A stretch of DNA of 64,000 bases from Candidatus Krumholzibacteriia bacterium (GCA_035649275.1 DASRJW010000101.1:1-64000); one strand, 5' to 3'; positions 1-9,348 are shown, counted from the stretch's first letter. Numbers and translations are program-made. Notes: generated by a model from the sequence alone, not told the origin.

Positions 1-435
1 GCCACCGGCCACGGTGAACAGCGCCCAGAGCAAGACGATGAACGGCATGTATTCGTGCAGTGTGGTCACCAGGATGGCGTGGACCGCGTCACCCCTGCGA
101 GCGAGCAGGAAGGGAACGGCGAAGATCAGGCCCCAGGCCACAGCCACTTTGGAATAATGATGATGCCAGAAGCGGGGTAGGAAGAGCGGGAAGAGCGCGA
201 TGGAGAGGAGGATGCCGGCGAAGGGGAGGATGCTCCAGAGCGGCATGCCTTCCCCGAGAACGGCGGCGCTCACGTTGTCGCCGGCGGGTGTTTCGCCGGC
301 GGCGCAGGTGGCGCCGAGAAGGAACAGCAACATGACGAGCCCCGCGAGAGCGGCAACTCTGGCACGACCTGACGCGGCGGCCCGACGGCGCGCCGCAAGC
401 GAAGGGCAGCGCGCGTGGCGACGGGTTTCGTGCAT
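1..435 (-). CDS. Sodium:proton antiporter (CitMHS/NhaD-like), 3' part missing
   Basis: This is the N-terminal 145 codons of a membrane ion transporter; the rest lies beyond the left edge of the window. The ATG at 435 follows a GAGGAA ribosome binding site and sits 11 bases after the stop of the chloride-channel gene, so the two are probably co-transcribed. The protein starts with a basic stretch and a hydrophobic signal-like segment (about residues 27-46, ending in Ala-rich sequence). It then shows the motif PLWSILPFAGILLSIALFP, a histidine-rich FWHHHYSK, and a second hydrophobic block around LHEYMPFIVLLWALF. This order (PLWS..LPFAGIL, FWHHHY.K, LHEY.PF) is characteristic of putative Na+/H+ antiporters of the citrate-transporter superfamily. 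Expected role is cation/proton exchange in the inner membrane. Substrate is not shown by the sequence. Confidence 0.82.
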   Translation of the reverse strand, partial: MHETRRHARCPSLAARRRAAASGRARVAALAGLVMLLFLLGATCAAGETPAGDNVSAAVLGEGMPLWSILPFAGILLSIALFPLFLPRFWHHHYSKVAVAWGLIFAVPFLLARRGDAVHAILVTTLHEYMPFIVLLWALFTVAGG

Positions 436-446
436 GCGTTGGTTCC

Positions 447-2528
447 TCAGCGGAGCTTGGCGAAGGTGGCGACATCATCACTGGCGCCGACCACGAGCAG
501 GCTGTCGCCCTGGGCCAGGATGAAGTCCGGCTGCGGCGCGTGATAGTCCTTCCTGCCGCTCGTGCCCATGCGTTCGACGACGATGACGTTGAGCCCGTGG
601 CGCGAGCGGATCTCGGCTTGAGCCAAGTTCTTCCCCACCAGGGGCGGCGGCACCCGGACCGATTGCAGGCGGTAGCCCTCGGGCAGCTCCAACGGGTTGG
701 AGCCGGATTCCATCCCGTCGCGCCAGCGCACCTCGCCGAGCAGTAAGTTGCGCCGCAGGATCTCCCGGTCGAGGAAGCCCAGCAGATCGCGCCGGGTGAC
801 GACGCCCAGGAAACGCGAGCCTGGGCCGTTCTCGACCACCGCCACCTCGCCGGTGTCGATGAACCAGAGCTTCTCGTTCACCGCAGCGAGAGAAGCGTCG
901 GCAGGCACCGAACGTGCCGTCTCGGCGAGGTCCTCGGCGATGAGCAGACTGGAGAGCTCCTGCACGGAAAGAATGTTCTTCACCGCGTGCAGTTCGATGG
1001 CTCCGGTCAGGTTCCCTTGCTCGTCGCCGACGTAGAGCGTGGGCACCCGCGAGTTGGTGAACAGACGCACGACCTCCTCGAAGGGTGTCGTGGCCCGGAG
1101 CAGGGGCACATCGGTGCGCATCAGATCCCGCGCCTTGGTGGCGTGCACGATGCGCTGCTCCAGCGAGCCCTCCCAGGAAATACCGCGGCGGCGCAGTTCG
1201 TGGGTGTACACCGAGTCCAGGCGGTGGGTCACCGTGGCGGCGATGCCGCAGGCGAGCAGCAAGGGCAGCACGACGACGTAGTCCCCGGTGAGCTCGGCCA
1301 CCAGCACCGTCGCCGTCATCGGCGCGTGCGTGGTGGCGGCGATGAGGGCGCCCATGCCGACCAGGGCGTAGGAGGCCACCGAGGCCGTGGTGTCCGGGAA
1401 AAGATGATGGATGCCGCCGCCCAAGGAACCGCCCACCGCGGCACCGATGAAAAGCGTCGGGGTGAAGACGCCGCCCGGGCTGCCGGAGGTGACGGAAAAC
1501 GTCGTCGCCAGGATCTTGGCGACGAGCAACAGTGCCAGGGTGCCGAGGGCGACCCGCTCGTTGAGGATGCCCACCAGCGTCTCGTAGCCGTTCCCGGTGA
1601 CCTGCGGCAGCCAGAGGGCGAGGACGCCGACGAGGAGGCCGCCGACCCCGGCCCGGGCCCAGCGTGGCAGCGCCAACTGGCTGAAACCGCGCTCTCCCAA
1701 ACGCAAGGCGCCGAGGAAGAATGCCGCCGCCAGGCCGGTGGCGAGACCCAGAAGCGCGTAGGCGAGGAGCTCCTGCGGCGTGCGCAAGATGAACTCCGGC
1801 ACCGCATAGATCGGCCCCTCCCAGACCACGACGCGCACCAGCACGGTGGCCACCACCGCTGCCACCACGGTGGGACCGATGAGGTCGGTGGAGAAGCTGC
1901 CAGCGACCACCTCGAGGACGAAGAGGGTGCCCGCGATGGGGGTGTTGTAGGCGGCCGCGATGCCGGCGCCGGCGCCGGCAGCCACCAGCACGCGCAGGCG
2001 CAGCTCGGTGAGCTGGAAGAAGCGGCCGAGACGCGAACCCAGCGCCGAAGACAGCTGCACGATGGGGCCTTCGCGACCGACGGAGCCGCCGGTCGCCATG
2101 GCCAGCACCGAGGCCAATGCGGTGATCAAGGCGCGGGAGACGCTGACGATGCCGCGGCGCAGCGTCACCGCCTCCATGATGCCGGACATCCCGCCGCTGG
2201 CGCCGCCGCGCAGGGTGAACTGCACCAGGAGACCGGCGAGAACTCCCCCCGCGGCGGGAACGAAGAGGCGCAGCCAGGGCGAGGCGTTGCTCACCGCCTC
2301 ATAGAGGTCGCCACTGCCGCCGAACACGACGCGGGTGATGCTCTCGGACAGCCAGCGCACGCCGAGCGCCACGCCGCCGGCAAAGAGGCCGACGACGGCG
2401 GAGAGCAGGAAGAAGTGCGAGTGTTCGTCACGCAGGAAGGCGAGGAAGCCGCGCGCCGTCCCCAGAGGGAGCCGACGGACGTCGGCCAGCACGTCCGCGC
2501 CGGGGAGGCGCGGAGTCTCCACACGCAT
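447..2528 (-). CDS. clcA: CLC chloride channel/transporter with CBS pair and RCK_C domain
   Basis: A 693-residue CLC-family anion protein. Residues 35-440 form the CLC membrane core. It contains GSVGREGP (gating Glu153), AYNTPIAG, and the anion-site loop GVFTP (353-357). Two CBS domains follow at about 465-590, and the C-terminus (about 610-693) resembles a TrkA-C/RCK_C ligand-binding domain, a fused arrangement found in many bacterial CLC proteins. The residue matching the E. coli ClcA proton glutamate (E203) appears to be Val207, within LFVLEVVAG; the preceding Glu206 is kept. Channels and some prokaryotic CLCs also lack this glutamate, so uncoupled Cl- conduction is possible but unproven. 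ATG at 2528 is preceded by an ACGAGG-like site. It is 24 bases downstream of the P5C dehydrogenase stop codon in the same direction, so it may belong to that transcript. Confidence 0.93.
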   Translation of the reverse strand: MRVETPRLPGADVLADVRRLPLGTARGFLAFLRDEHSHFFLLSAVVGLFAGGVALGVRWLSESITRVVFGGSGDLYEAVSNASPWLRLFVPAAGGVLAGLLVQFTLRGGASGGMSGIMEAVTLRRGIVSVSRALITALASVLAMATGGSVGREGPIVQLSSALGSRLGRFFQLTELRLRVLVAAGAGAGIAAAYNTPIAGTLFVLEVVAGSFSTDLIGPTVVAAVVATVLVRVVVWEGPIYAVPEFILRTPQELLAYALLGLATGLAAAFFLGALRLGERGFSQLALPRWARAGVGGLLVGVLALWLPQVTGNGYETLVGILNERVALGTLALLLVAKILATTFSVTSGSPGGVFTPTLFIGAAVGGSLGGGIHHLFPDTTASVASYALVGMGALIAATTHAPMTATVLVAELTGDYVVVLPLLLACGIAATVTHRLDSVYTHELRRRGISWEGSLEQRIVHATKARDLMRTDVPLLRATTPFEEVVRLFTNSRVPTLYVGDEQGNLTGAIELHAVKNILSVQELSSLLIAEDLAETARSVPADASLAAVNEKLWFIDTGEVAVVENGPGSRFLGVVTRRDLLGFLDREILRRNLLLGEVRWRDGMESGSNPLELPEGYRLQSVRVPPPLVGKNLAQAEIRSRHGLNVIVVERMGTSGRKDYHAPQPDFILAQGDSLLVVGASDDVATFAKLR

Positions 2529-2552
2529 CCTCGTTCGACCTCCGCGGCCGGT

Positions 2553-4100
2553 TCATCGGCGGCGCGACATGGCCTTCGCCTGCATGAACAGCAGCAGGTA
2601 GTCCCGCCCGCCCGCCTTCGAGTCGGTGCCGCTCATGTTGAAGCCGCCGAAGGGGTGGGCGCCGACGAGGGCGCCGGTGCACTTGCGGTTGAAGTACAGG
2701 TTCCCCACGTGGAAGCGCCGCTTGGCGTCCTGGATCCGCCCCTCGTCCCGGGTGTACACCGCACCGGTGAGGCCGTACTCCGTGTTGTTGGCGATGGCGA
2801 TGGCGTCGTCCCAGTCGCGCGCCTGGATCACCGCCAGCACGGGGCCGAAGATCTCCTCCTGGGAGAGCGTGGCGCCGGGGGCGACGTCGGCCACGATGGT
2901 CGGGGTGACGAAGTGGCCGGGCCCGGGCAGGGCCTCGCCGCCCAGAATCACCCGGCCTTCGCGGCGCCCGGTCTCCACGTACTCGAGGATCTTCGCCTGC
3001 GCCCCGGCGTTGATCACCGGCCCCATCCAGTTGTCTTGTTGCTCCGGCGGGCCCACCTTGATCTTGGCGGCACGTTCGCGCAGGCGGCGGAGGAAGTCGT
3101 CGTAGATGGATTTTTCCACGATGGCACGCGAGCAGGCCGAGCACTTCTGCCCCTGGTAACCGAAGGCCGAAGCGACGACGCCGTCGGCGGCCTGGTCGAG
3201 ATCCGCGTCGGCGGCGACGATGATGGAGTCCTTGCCGCCCATCTCGGCGACGACACGCTTGATCCAGATCTGTCCGGGTCGGGGGCTCGCCGCTTTCTGG
3301 TTGATGTCGAGCCCCACGTCCTTCGAGCCGGTGAAGGCGATGAAGCGCATCTTCGGATGCTCCACCATGCGGTTGCCCACGCTGCCGCCCGGACCGGAGA
3401 CGAAGTTGAGCGCTCCCGCGGGGAGGCCCGATTCCGCCAGCAGCTGCACCACCTGCCAGGCGATGACCGGAGCATCGCTGGAAGGCTTGAGCACCACCGT
3501 GTTCCCCGCCACCAAGGCCGCGGTGGTCATGCCCGTGAGGATGGCGTTGGGGAAGTTCCAGGGCGGGATCACCGCACCCACCCCGAGCGGCAGATAGACG
3601 AGTTCGTTGTCCTCGCCGGGAACTGGGGTCAAGGGCTGCTTCGCCGCATAGCGCAGCATCTCCCGGCCGTAGAACTCCATGAAGTCGATGGCCTCAGCCG
3701 TATCCGCGTCGGCCTCCGCCCAGCTCTTCCCCACTTCGAAGACCAACCAGGCGGAGAACCAGTGCTTGCGGCGGCGCATGCTGTCGGCGGCGGTGAAGAG
3801 GACCGCGGCGCGCTTCTCCGGGGTCTCGTGCTGCCAGGTCTCGAAAGCGCGCCTGGCCGCCTCGACCGCCTGATCGACCTCCGCCGCAGTGCCCATCTGG
3901 AAGCGCCCGAGGACGACGTCGGGCCGCGCCGGATCGGTGGAATCGAAAGTCTTGCCGGCCTCAACCTCGCGCCCGCCGATCCAGAGCGGGTAGGTGCGAC
4001 CGAAGCTGCTGCGCACTTCCTCGAGGGCGGCGGCGAAGGCGCGGGCATTCTCCGGACGCGTGAAGTCGGTGAGCGGCTCGTTCTTGAACTCGGGCGTCAT
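2553..4100 (-). CDS. rocA: L-glutamate gamma-semialdehyde dehydrogenase (P5C dehydrogenase)
   Basis: A 515-residue NAD-dependent aldehyde dehydrogenase that oxidises glutamate semialdehyde (pyrroline-5-carboxylate) to glutamate, the last step of proline and arginine/ornithine breakdown. Visible motifs are the nucleotide-binding VIPPWNFPNA (about 178-187), the general-base motif AEMGGKDSI (Glu286), the catalytic Cys320 in GYQGQKCSACSR, and the C-terminal HPFGGFNMSGTDSKAGG. The double-cysteine KCSACSR and the C-terminal motif are typical of the RocA/PruA group. The open frame extends 70 codons further upstream, but that part is Arg/Pro-rich and unlike the family. The ATG at 4100 gives the standard length and the usual N-terminus, so I start there. 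No proline dehydrogenase is next to it. Confidence 0.95.
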   Translation of the reverse strand: MTPEFKNEPLTDFTRPENARAFAAALEEVRSSFGRTYPLWIGGREVEAGKTFDSTDPARPDVVLGRFQMGTAAEVDQAVEAARRAFETWQHETPEKRAAVLFTAADSMRRRKHWFSAWLVFEVGKSWAEADADTAEAIDFMEFYGREMLRYAAKQPLTPVPGEDNELVYLPLGVGAVIPPWNFPNAILTGMTTAALVAGNTVVLKPSSDAPVIAWQVVQLLAESGLPAGALNFVSGPGGSVGNRMVEHPKMRFIAFTGSKDVGLDINQKAASPRPGQIWIKRVVAEMGGKDSIIVAADADLDQAADGVVASAFGYQGQKCSACSRAIVEKSIYDDFLRRLRERAAKIKVGPPEQQDNWMGPVINAGAQAKILEYVETGRREGRVILGGEALPGPGHFVTPTIVADVAPGATLSQEEIFGPVLAVIQARDWDDAIAIANNTEYGLTGAVYTRDEGRIQDAKRRFHVGNLYFNRKCTGALVGAHPFGGFNMSGTDSKAGGRDYLLLFMQAKAMSRRR

Positions 4101-4208
4101 GGCGGTTCTCAACTCCCTCGGCCCGGGGGCACGCCGGCTTTCTGCGGGGCGCTTCTCTCTGGCGGTGGCGCGCCGCGCGCGACGCGGGACGTGGACGGGA
4201 CCGGACGA

Positions 4209-4237
4209 ATTTGCGCGACCCGCCAGCTTCCAGTCAA
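4209..4237 (-). promoter_or_regulatory. Possible promoter for the P5C dehydrogenase gene
   Basis: On the minus strand TTGACT (4232-4237) is followed by a 17-base spacer and GCAAAT (4209-4214). The -35 box is good and the -10 box is weak. It lies about 110 bases upstream of the rocA start in a 307-base gap (4101-4407) that otherwise holds only GC-rich spacer. Confidence 0.33.
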
Positions 4238-4384
4238 GCGAGCCGGGGGAGGCGGCCAGTGGGGAGCCCGGCGCCGCGGCGTGGCCGCCGCATGCGGCTG
4301 ACACCGCCACACCGCCGCGGGCCTGCGGCAGCGGCGACGGCAGGCGCCGGCCGCAGCAAGACGGCGTGACAGCGAGTCGAGGCT

Positions 4385-4414
4385 GTCGCGAATCAGCGGG
4401 TCGCGAATCAACGG
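4385..4414. repeat. Two tandem copies of a 15-bp repeat spanning a stop codon
   Basis: GTCGCGAATCAGCGG (4385-4399) is followed directly by GTCGCGAATCAACGG (4400-4414), one mismatch. The second copy contains the stop codon of the subtilase gene (4408-4410), so the end of that gene seems to have been duplicated. No function is evident. Confidence 0.6.
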
Positions 4415-7383
4415 GTGAGGACGAGGCGTTGCACCTGGATGACGCGCTCGGAGCGCAGCGTCAGCATGTAGACGCCGGAGCCGACGGCGGCACCCTCTTG
4501 ATCGCGTCCATCCCAGCCGACCTGGACCAGACCGGCGGGTTGCACCCGATCGGCGAGCAGCCGTACCAGGCGCCCGCGGATGTCGTAGATCGCCAGCTGG
4601 ATCTGCCGCGGCCGGTCTACCTGCAGCGTGAGCCGCGTACCCGGATTGAAGGGATTGGGCATCGCGGGCCCGAGATGGAACCGGAGCGCCGGGCTCTCCG
4701 TGGTCTGTGGCGGCATCTCGCCGATCGCTGTCTGGATCGTATCGCCGTAGACGGCGAGAGCGCGATCCGCGTTCAGCTGCAGGTCCGCCAGATTGTCGCC
4801 GGCGAGCAGGGCGAACCAGACCCGCAGGCTATCCCCCGGTTGCAGCGTGAAGGGCCCGGTGCTGAGCACATTGCTGATGTCCGTCGGGCCCACCGACTGG
4901 ATGCCCGTGCCGCTCAGCAGCGTCCACTTCTCGCCCTTCGTCAGACCGTTGTAGACGTTGACCGGTTGCCCAGTGCCGTCGTTGCGCACGGCGCTGTAGC
5001 TGGGGACCGGGCCGCCGAAGGTCATGACACCGACGTACGGCAGGCCCGAAACGCTGCCGTTCCAGGCGTAGCCGAGCCGACGCTCCGCATCCCAGGCGGC
5101 GCTGTTCTGATCGTAGCCCGCTTCGTCGATATCCCAGTCGAGAAACAGTCCGACCCGCAGACCGGTGAAGGCTCCGGCGGTGGTGTTGGTCACCTTGAAG
5201 CCCACGAAGACGAAATCGTCGTTCGGCGGCGCCGCGTAGGCCTCGCTGTGCAGATCCACGCGCACGCCGAGCGGCGTGGTCTGGTTGGCGGTATCGACGA
5301 AGGGCGCCAGGATCTCCTGATCGGCCACGGGGCCCGGCGTGAGGCGACGCGGCGGCTGGTTGTTCGCCGGGAGGAAATCACTGCGTTCCACCGTCGATCG
5401 GGCGGCGTCGGAGAGCGCGGCCGGACCCGTGCCCAGGAGCAGCGCGCCTTCGAACAGCAAGTTCGGGCCGCCCTGGAACCGGAAACCTTGGCCCTCCTCG
5501 CCTTGCAGGCCGCCGGGGAAGCCGATCCAACCCAGATTGCCCGTGCTGGTGAGCGACAGCACCAGGTTGTTGACGTCGTGCGTCTTCACCACCGGTTCGA
5601 GGACGATGGGGATCCACTGGAAATCGGTGTACGACGTTCCGGCGATGTCCAAGCGCAGATCGAACTTCGCGCCCGGCGGCGCACTCGGGCTCACCGTGAA
5701 AGCGAAAGCGTTGGCCACGTTGGTGGTGGCGCCCCGGGCCAGGGAACCGAGGCTCTGGTTGCCGTCGGTGATGGTGACGTGGGGAGACGGCGAGGTGAGG
5801 GTGAGAACGAGAGCGGTGGCGTCGGCCAGGTAGTTGTGCGCTTCCACGGAGACCGTGACGTTCTCGCCCTGGTTCAGCTCGCCATTGCCGTCGGCGTCGT
5901 GCAGCGTCCAGTTCGTCAGGCGTACCGAAGGCGATGACAAGCTGACGGCGCGGAAGGCGTTGACGCGCCCCTTGCCTAGGAGGTCCTCGAAACCCGGGTT
6001 GAGCGCATTGATGTTGTTGCAGCTGATGCGCAGCTGTTCGCCGACCTCGAGGGGGGTCCAGGTGGGGTGCAGGGACTGGATGAGCGCTGCCACCGCCGCC
6101 GCCACGGGAGCCGACATGGAGGTCCCGGTGCTAGAGCCGTACTGGTTCGTGAGGTTGAAGTCGAAGGTGCTGTAGACGGAGACCCCCGCCGCCGCCACGT
6201 CCACCCAGCCGCCATAGTTGGAGGCGCTGCCGGTGCCGTAGCGCTGGTCCGTGCTCGGCCCTTGGCCCCAGACGTTGGCCACGGCGATGACGTTGCGGTA
6301 GGCCGCCGGGAAGAACGGTGTGCGTGAGTTGTTGTTGCCGGCGGCGGCGATGACGAGCACGCCCTGGGAAGTGGCGTAGTCGATGACGTCCTGCTCCGCC
6401 TGCGAGGCGTCGGTGCTCCCCCAGGAGAGGCTGACGATGCGGGCCCCGTTGTCCGCGGCGTAGAGGATGCCTTCGAAGCCGAAGGCGATGCCACCGTCCT
6501 GCGTTCCCGAGGCGTTCACCGCCATCAGGCGCGGATTCCAGCTGGCACAAGCGATTCCGACCCCATTGTTCGTCACCGCGGCGAGCAAGCCGCCGGTGTG
6601 GGTGCCGTGGTTGGAGTTGCTCGGTGTGGCGGCCCAGTTGCCCCGGGGATCGCCGTTGTCCTCGCGGAAATCCCAGCCGTGCACGTCGTCCACGAAGCCG
6701 TTGCTGTCGTCGTCGAGGAAGTTGCCCGGAACCTCTCCGGCATTGGTCCACATGTTCGCCTGCAGATCCTCGTGCAGCCAGTCGGTGCCGCCGTCGATGA
6801 CGCAGACGATGGGGCTCGTGTCCGCACCCTTGGCGATGTTCCATGCCTGCTCGACCTGCATCACCTGCAGATAAGCCTGCTGCGTGACGTACTGCGGATC
6901 GTTGGGCACCGCCGCCAGGTGGTCGTCCTCGCCCACCAGCTGCTGCACCACCACGGGCTCGGCGTACTCGACCTCGGGGAGCGCGGCGAGCTTCCGCGCC
7001 AGCCGCCGCAGGTCCGCGTCGGCGCTGACTTCGACCGTGAACAGCCGCTCCACGCCGCCGGGAAGTGGTGCCGTGACCCGACGCCGCAACAGGGGCCGGG
7101 CGCTGTCCAGGGCGTCGCCGAGGAGGGCGCGCAGGTGCGGCGAGGTCTTGGTATGCCCGTCCATGGGGGCGCGGAACTTGACCACGAGCCGGCCCGGGAC
7201 GACGGGCGCACCCGGCTCCGCGCTGGCGTGCAGCGTCCAGCCCTGGCGGGCAGCACCTGCAGGTGCCGCGGCAGCCGGGAAGGCGAGGAGAGGCAGCGTG
7301 AGGGCGGCGAGACTCAGCGCGGCATGGCAGGCCGCAGCGAAGATCGCGGTGGTCCCGTAGCTCGTCGGCGCGGGGTGGTGCAT
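4408..7383 (-). CDS. Secreted S8 subtilisin-like serine protease with FlgD/T9SS-type C-terminal domain
   Basis: A 991-residue exported protease. A signal peptide covers about residues 1-40 (ending PAAAA), followed by an inhibitor-I9-like propeptide (about 60-145). The S8 catalytic domain (about 160-480) has Asp197 in VIDGGTDW, His259 in NHGTHTGG, oxyanion Asn350 in AAAGNNN and Ser422 in GTSMSAPVAAA; the triad is intact. A CARDB/Ig-like region and a large beta-rich segment follow. The last about 85 residues (PNPFNPGT, IYDIRGRLV, GVYMLTLRS) match the FlgD-Ig/Por-type domain that FCB bacteria carry on secreted proteins. A DDDSNGF acidic loop could bind calcium. ATG at 7381-7383 has GGAG nine bases upstream, and a TATACT -10-like box lies at 7417-7422. 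It is convergent with nothing and read in the same direction as the thioesterase gene. Confidence 0.93.
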   Translation of the reverse strand: MHHPAPTSYGTTAIFAAACHAALSLAALTLPLLAFPAAAAPAGAARQGWTLHASAEPGAPVVPGRLVVKFRAPMDGHTKTSPHLRALLGDALDSARPLLRRRVTAPLPGGVERLFTVEVSADADLRRLARKLAALPEVEYAEPVVVQQLVGEDDHLAAVPNDPQYVTQQAYLQVMQVEQAWNIAKGADTSPIVCVIDGGTDWLHEDLQANMWTNAGEVPGNFLDDDSNGFVDDVHGWDFREDNGDPRGNWAATPSNSNHGTHTGGLLAAVTNNGVGIACASWNPRLMAVNASGTQDGGIAFGFEGILYAADNGARIVSLSWGSTDASQAEQDVIDYATSQGVLVIAAAGNNNSRTPFFPAAYRNVIAVANVWGQGPSTDQRYGTGSASNYGGWVDVAAAGVSVYSTFDFNLTNQYGSSTGTSMSAPVAAAVAALIQSLHPTWTPLEVGEQLRISCNNINALNPGFEDLLGKGRVNAFRAVSLSSPSVRLTNWTLHDADGNGELNQGENVTVSVEAHNYLADATALVLTLTSPSPHVTITDGNQSLGSLARGATTNVANAFAFTVSPSAPPGAKFDLRLDIAGTSYTDFQWIPIVLEPVVKTHDVNNLVLSLTSTGNLGWIGFPGGLQGEEGQGFRFQGGPNLLFEGALLLGTGPAALSDAARSTVERSDFLPANNQPPRRLTPGPVADQEILAPFVDTANQTTPLGVRVDLHSEAYAAPPNDDFVFVGFKVTNTTAGAFTGLRVGLFLDWDIDEAGYDQNSAAWDAERRLGYAWNGSVSGLPYVGVMTFGGPVPSYSAVRNDGTGQPVNVYNGLTKGEKWTLLSGTGIQSVGPTDISNVLSTGPFTLQPGDSLRVWFALLAGDNLADLQLNADRALAVYGDTIQTAIGEMPPQTTESPALRFHLGPAMPNPFNPGTRLTLQVDRPRQIQLAIYDIRGRLVRLLADRVQPAGLVQVGWDGRDQEGAAVGSGVYMLTLRSERVIQVQRLVLTR

Positions 7384-7437
7384 CGTCCAGGACTCCGGAG
7401 CGTTGCAGGCGGCGACAGTATACAGGATGGCGGCGGC

Positions 7438-7803
7438 CTAGCGCTGGATCGGGGTGGGGCGCCGGGCCTCGTCCACGTTGACATAGACCACTTCGGCCTC
7501 GGTGACCGGCACCTGCGTGTTGTCCTGGTAGCGCCAGGCTTCCACCAGTACCCGGACCCGGAGCGAGGTGCGGCCGAGATGCATCGTGGTGGTGCGGAAG
7601 CTGACCACGTCCCCCACGTAGACGGGCTGATGGAAGATCACGCCGTCCAGGGCCACGGTGACCACGTTGGCGCAGCCGACGCGCCGCGCGTGCACGGCGC
7701 CGGCCTGGTCGATGTAGCTCAGGATGATGCCGCCGAAGATGGTGCCATGCACGTTCGTGTCTCGCGGCATCATGGTGACGCGCAGCGAAGCTTCTTCCGC
7801 CAA
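7438..7803 (-). CDS. Hotdog-fold acyl-CoA thioesterase (YciA/BACH family)
   Basis: A 121-residue single-domain hotdog thioesterase that hydrolyses acyl-CoA to free acid and CoA. The core motif NVHGTIFGGIILSYIDQAG has the conserved glycine pair and the Asp of the catalytic helix. HLGRTSLRVRVLVEAW and the C-terminal VYVNVDE are also family-like. I use the TTG start at 7803: AGGAGG ends seven bases upstream and the resulting N-terminus is normal for YciA-type proteins, whereas the longer frame to 8055 adds an Arg-rich tail unlike the family. The subtilase gene starts 54 bases downstream, so they may be co-transcribed, although a separate -10 box lies between them. Confidence 0.88.
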   Translation of the reverse strand: MAEEASLRVTMMPRDTNVHGTIFGGIILSYIDQAGAVHARRVGCANVVTVALDGVIFHQPVYVGDVVSFRTTTMHLGRTSLRVRVLVEAWRYQDNTQVPVTEAEVVYVNVDEARRPTPIQR

Positions 7804-8045
7804 GGATGCACCTCCTGATTTCCGGCTCCCCGGGCCGCTTCCAGCCCTGCCGGGTTCGCGGAGTCCAGACCGGAGTGTCCGCCCTCCGCACACCTTCCGT
7901 ACAGTCCGAAACTGCCGTCGCCCGCGCGTCCAAGTCTGGAGCGGCTTTCCGGGGCGCATGGCGCAACTCACGTGATTCCAGTCGCATCCGTGCGCGGGTT
8001 CAAGAGATTTCGTAGCTCCGTGGCTTCTCCGCAGACGGGCACCAG

Positions 8046-8074
8046 TTGACAGCACCGGCCTTCCCGTTGATGAT
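8046..8074 (+). promoter_or_regulatory. Promoter of the outer-membrane barrel gene
   Basis: TTGACA (8046-8051) matches the sigma70 -35 consensus exactly. After a 17-base spacer comes GATGAT (8069-8074), four of six matches to TATAAT. The predicted transcription start near 8081 gives a 5' leader of about 60 bases before the ATG at 8140. Confidence 0.6.
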
Positions 8075-8139
8075 TCGCGCCGCCACGGGCCCGACGGGCT
8101 CGAGGAACCGGCCCGAGAGGCTCAAATACGGAGGACGAG

Positions 8140-9348
8140 ATGCTCAGCCGCTTTACGCGACTTCTGGTACTGTCCCTGATCCTGCTGTCCCTGGCGAGCC
8201 CAGGCTTTGCGGCTCGGCGCTCGTCGCTGGGCGGCAACCTTCTGATCAAGGACACGGACGACATCTTCTTCCTGCCGCAGCGAGTCGTCGACTACAACCG
8301 GTTGTTGACGTTCGACTACGGCAGCAGCTCGGGCCTCGGCTCGGGCGGGATGATCTGGGGAAGCGAACGCATGGTCTTCGGTGCGTTTTCGCACCGCAGT
8401 GACTTCTTGGGCGCGATCCCCAACGCTTTCTTCACGATTGGCGATTTCGCCAGCATCAACAACGACGGGCAGAACGACCTCTTCGGCACCATCGGTGCCG
8501 GACCGGCGGGCGGCCCGTTCCAGTGGCTCGATCTCCTCTTCGGCTTCGGCAGCAACACCCCCATGGGGATTCGCCTGTCGGTCGGCCGGGCCCAGGATGA
8601 CACCAACGCCCCGCCGGCGCCGGAGGACAAGAGCGGCGTCACCAGCGTGGACGTCGTGTTCGGTCTCACCATGAAGAACGCCATCGAGCTGTCCGGTGAG
8701 GTCAGCTTCGCGTCGGGCACCGACGAGGTCGCTGGCACGCCTGGTGCCAAGACCGAGACTTCGCCGGTGGGCTTCGCCATCGGCGCGCGCAAGACCGCCA
8801 CGGAGGAGAGCGAAGATCTGCAGTTCGGCTGGCTGGGGAACTTCAGCTACGTGACCGGCGGCTCCGACGTCACCGGCACCACCACCTCCGAGAACGACCT
8901 CACGTCGATGGCGTTCTTGGTCGGCCTCGGCCCGGTGTACACGCCGACCGAGCGGACCTCCGTCGCCACGTATGGCACCTTCGCCTACCAGCGCACGACG
9001 GACAAGACCACCGCGGGTGGTACGACCAGCGAGCTCACCTCGACCGACTACGTCATCCCGGGCTGGAACGTCGCCGGAGAGGTCGAACTCGCGTCGTGGC
9101 TGCAGTGGCGTGGTGGCCTCGTGTCCCGCTACGTGATCTCCAACACCAAGCAGGAGAACACCGGTGCCCCGAACGAGACGACGGATACCTCGGGCCTGTC
9201 GTTCGAGTGGCACACCGGCGTGGGCTTCACGCTCGGGAACTTCAAGCTGGACGGCTACATCGATCCGTCCGTGATCACCAGTGGAACGGACCTGTTGGGT
9301 AACTCCAACGACCTGTTCGGCATGGTGACGGCGAGCTACGGCTTCTGA
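8140..9348 (+). CDS. Outer-membrane beta-barrel protein, function unknown
   Basis: A 402-residue protein with a clear signal peptide (about residues 1-24, LASPGFA then ARRSS). The rest is made of alternating amphipathic beta segments separated by Gly/Thr/Ser/Asp-rich loops, and it ends in YGF, the aromatic C-terminal residue recognised by BAM in outer-membrane barrels. I do not recognise a named family. The number of predicted strands looks compatible with a 12-16 strand barrel. Start ATG at 8140 has GGAGGACGAG just upstream. It has its own consensus promoter and a strong terminator, so it is a single-gene unit and may be well expressed. Codon choice is less Arg/Ala-heavy than in its neighbours, as expected for an abundant barrel protein. 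Confidence 0.72.
   Translation: MLSRFTRLLVLSLILLSLASPGFAARRSSLGGNLLIKDTDDIFFLPQRVVDYNRLLTFDYGSSSGLGSGGMIWGSERMVFGAFSHRSDFLGAIPNAFFTIGDFASINNDGQNDLFGTIGAGPAGGPFQWLDLLFGFGSNTPMGIRLSVGRAQDDTNAPPAPEDKSGVTSVDVVFGLTMKNAIELSGEVSFASGTDEVAGTPGAKTETSPVGFAIGARKTATEESEDLQFGWLGNFSYVTGGSDVTGTTTSENDLTSMAFLVGLGPVYTPTERTSVATYGTFAYQRTTDKTTAGGTTSELTSTDYVIPGWNVAGEVELASWLQWRGGLVSRYVISNTKQENTGAPNETTDTSGLSFEWHTGVGFTLGNFKLDGYIDPSVITSGTDLLGNSNDLFGMVTASYGF

Noticed and set aside
987-4301. Long plus-strand open frame opposite the CLC and P5C dehydrogenase genes
   Set aside because: It is Gln/Arg/His/Gly-rich with no domain, and lies fully antisense to two strong family genes. High GC leaves such frames open by chance.
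4109-4411. Minus-strand open frame directly after the subtilase stop
   Set aside because: TTG start without ribosome binding site, Arg/Pro-rich product, and lies in the spacer holding the candidate rocA promoter.
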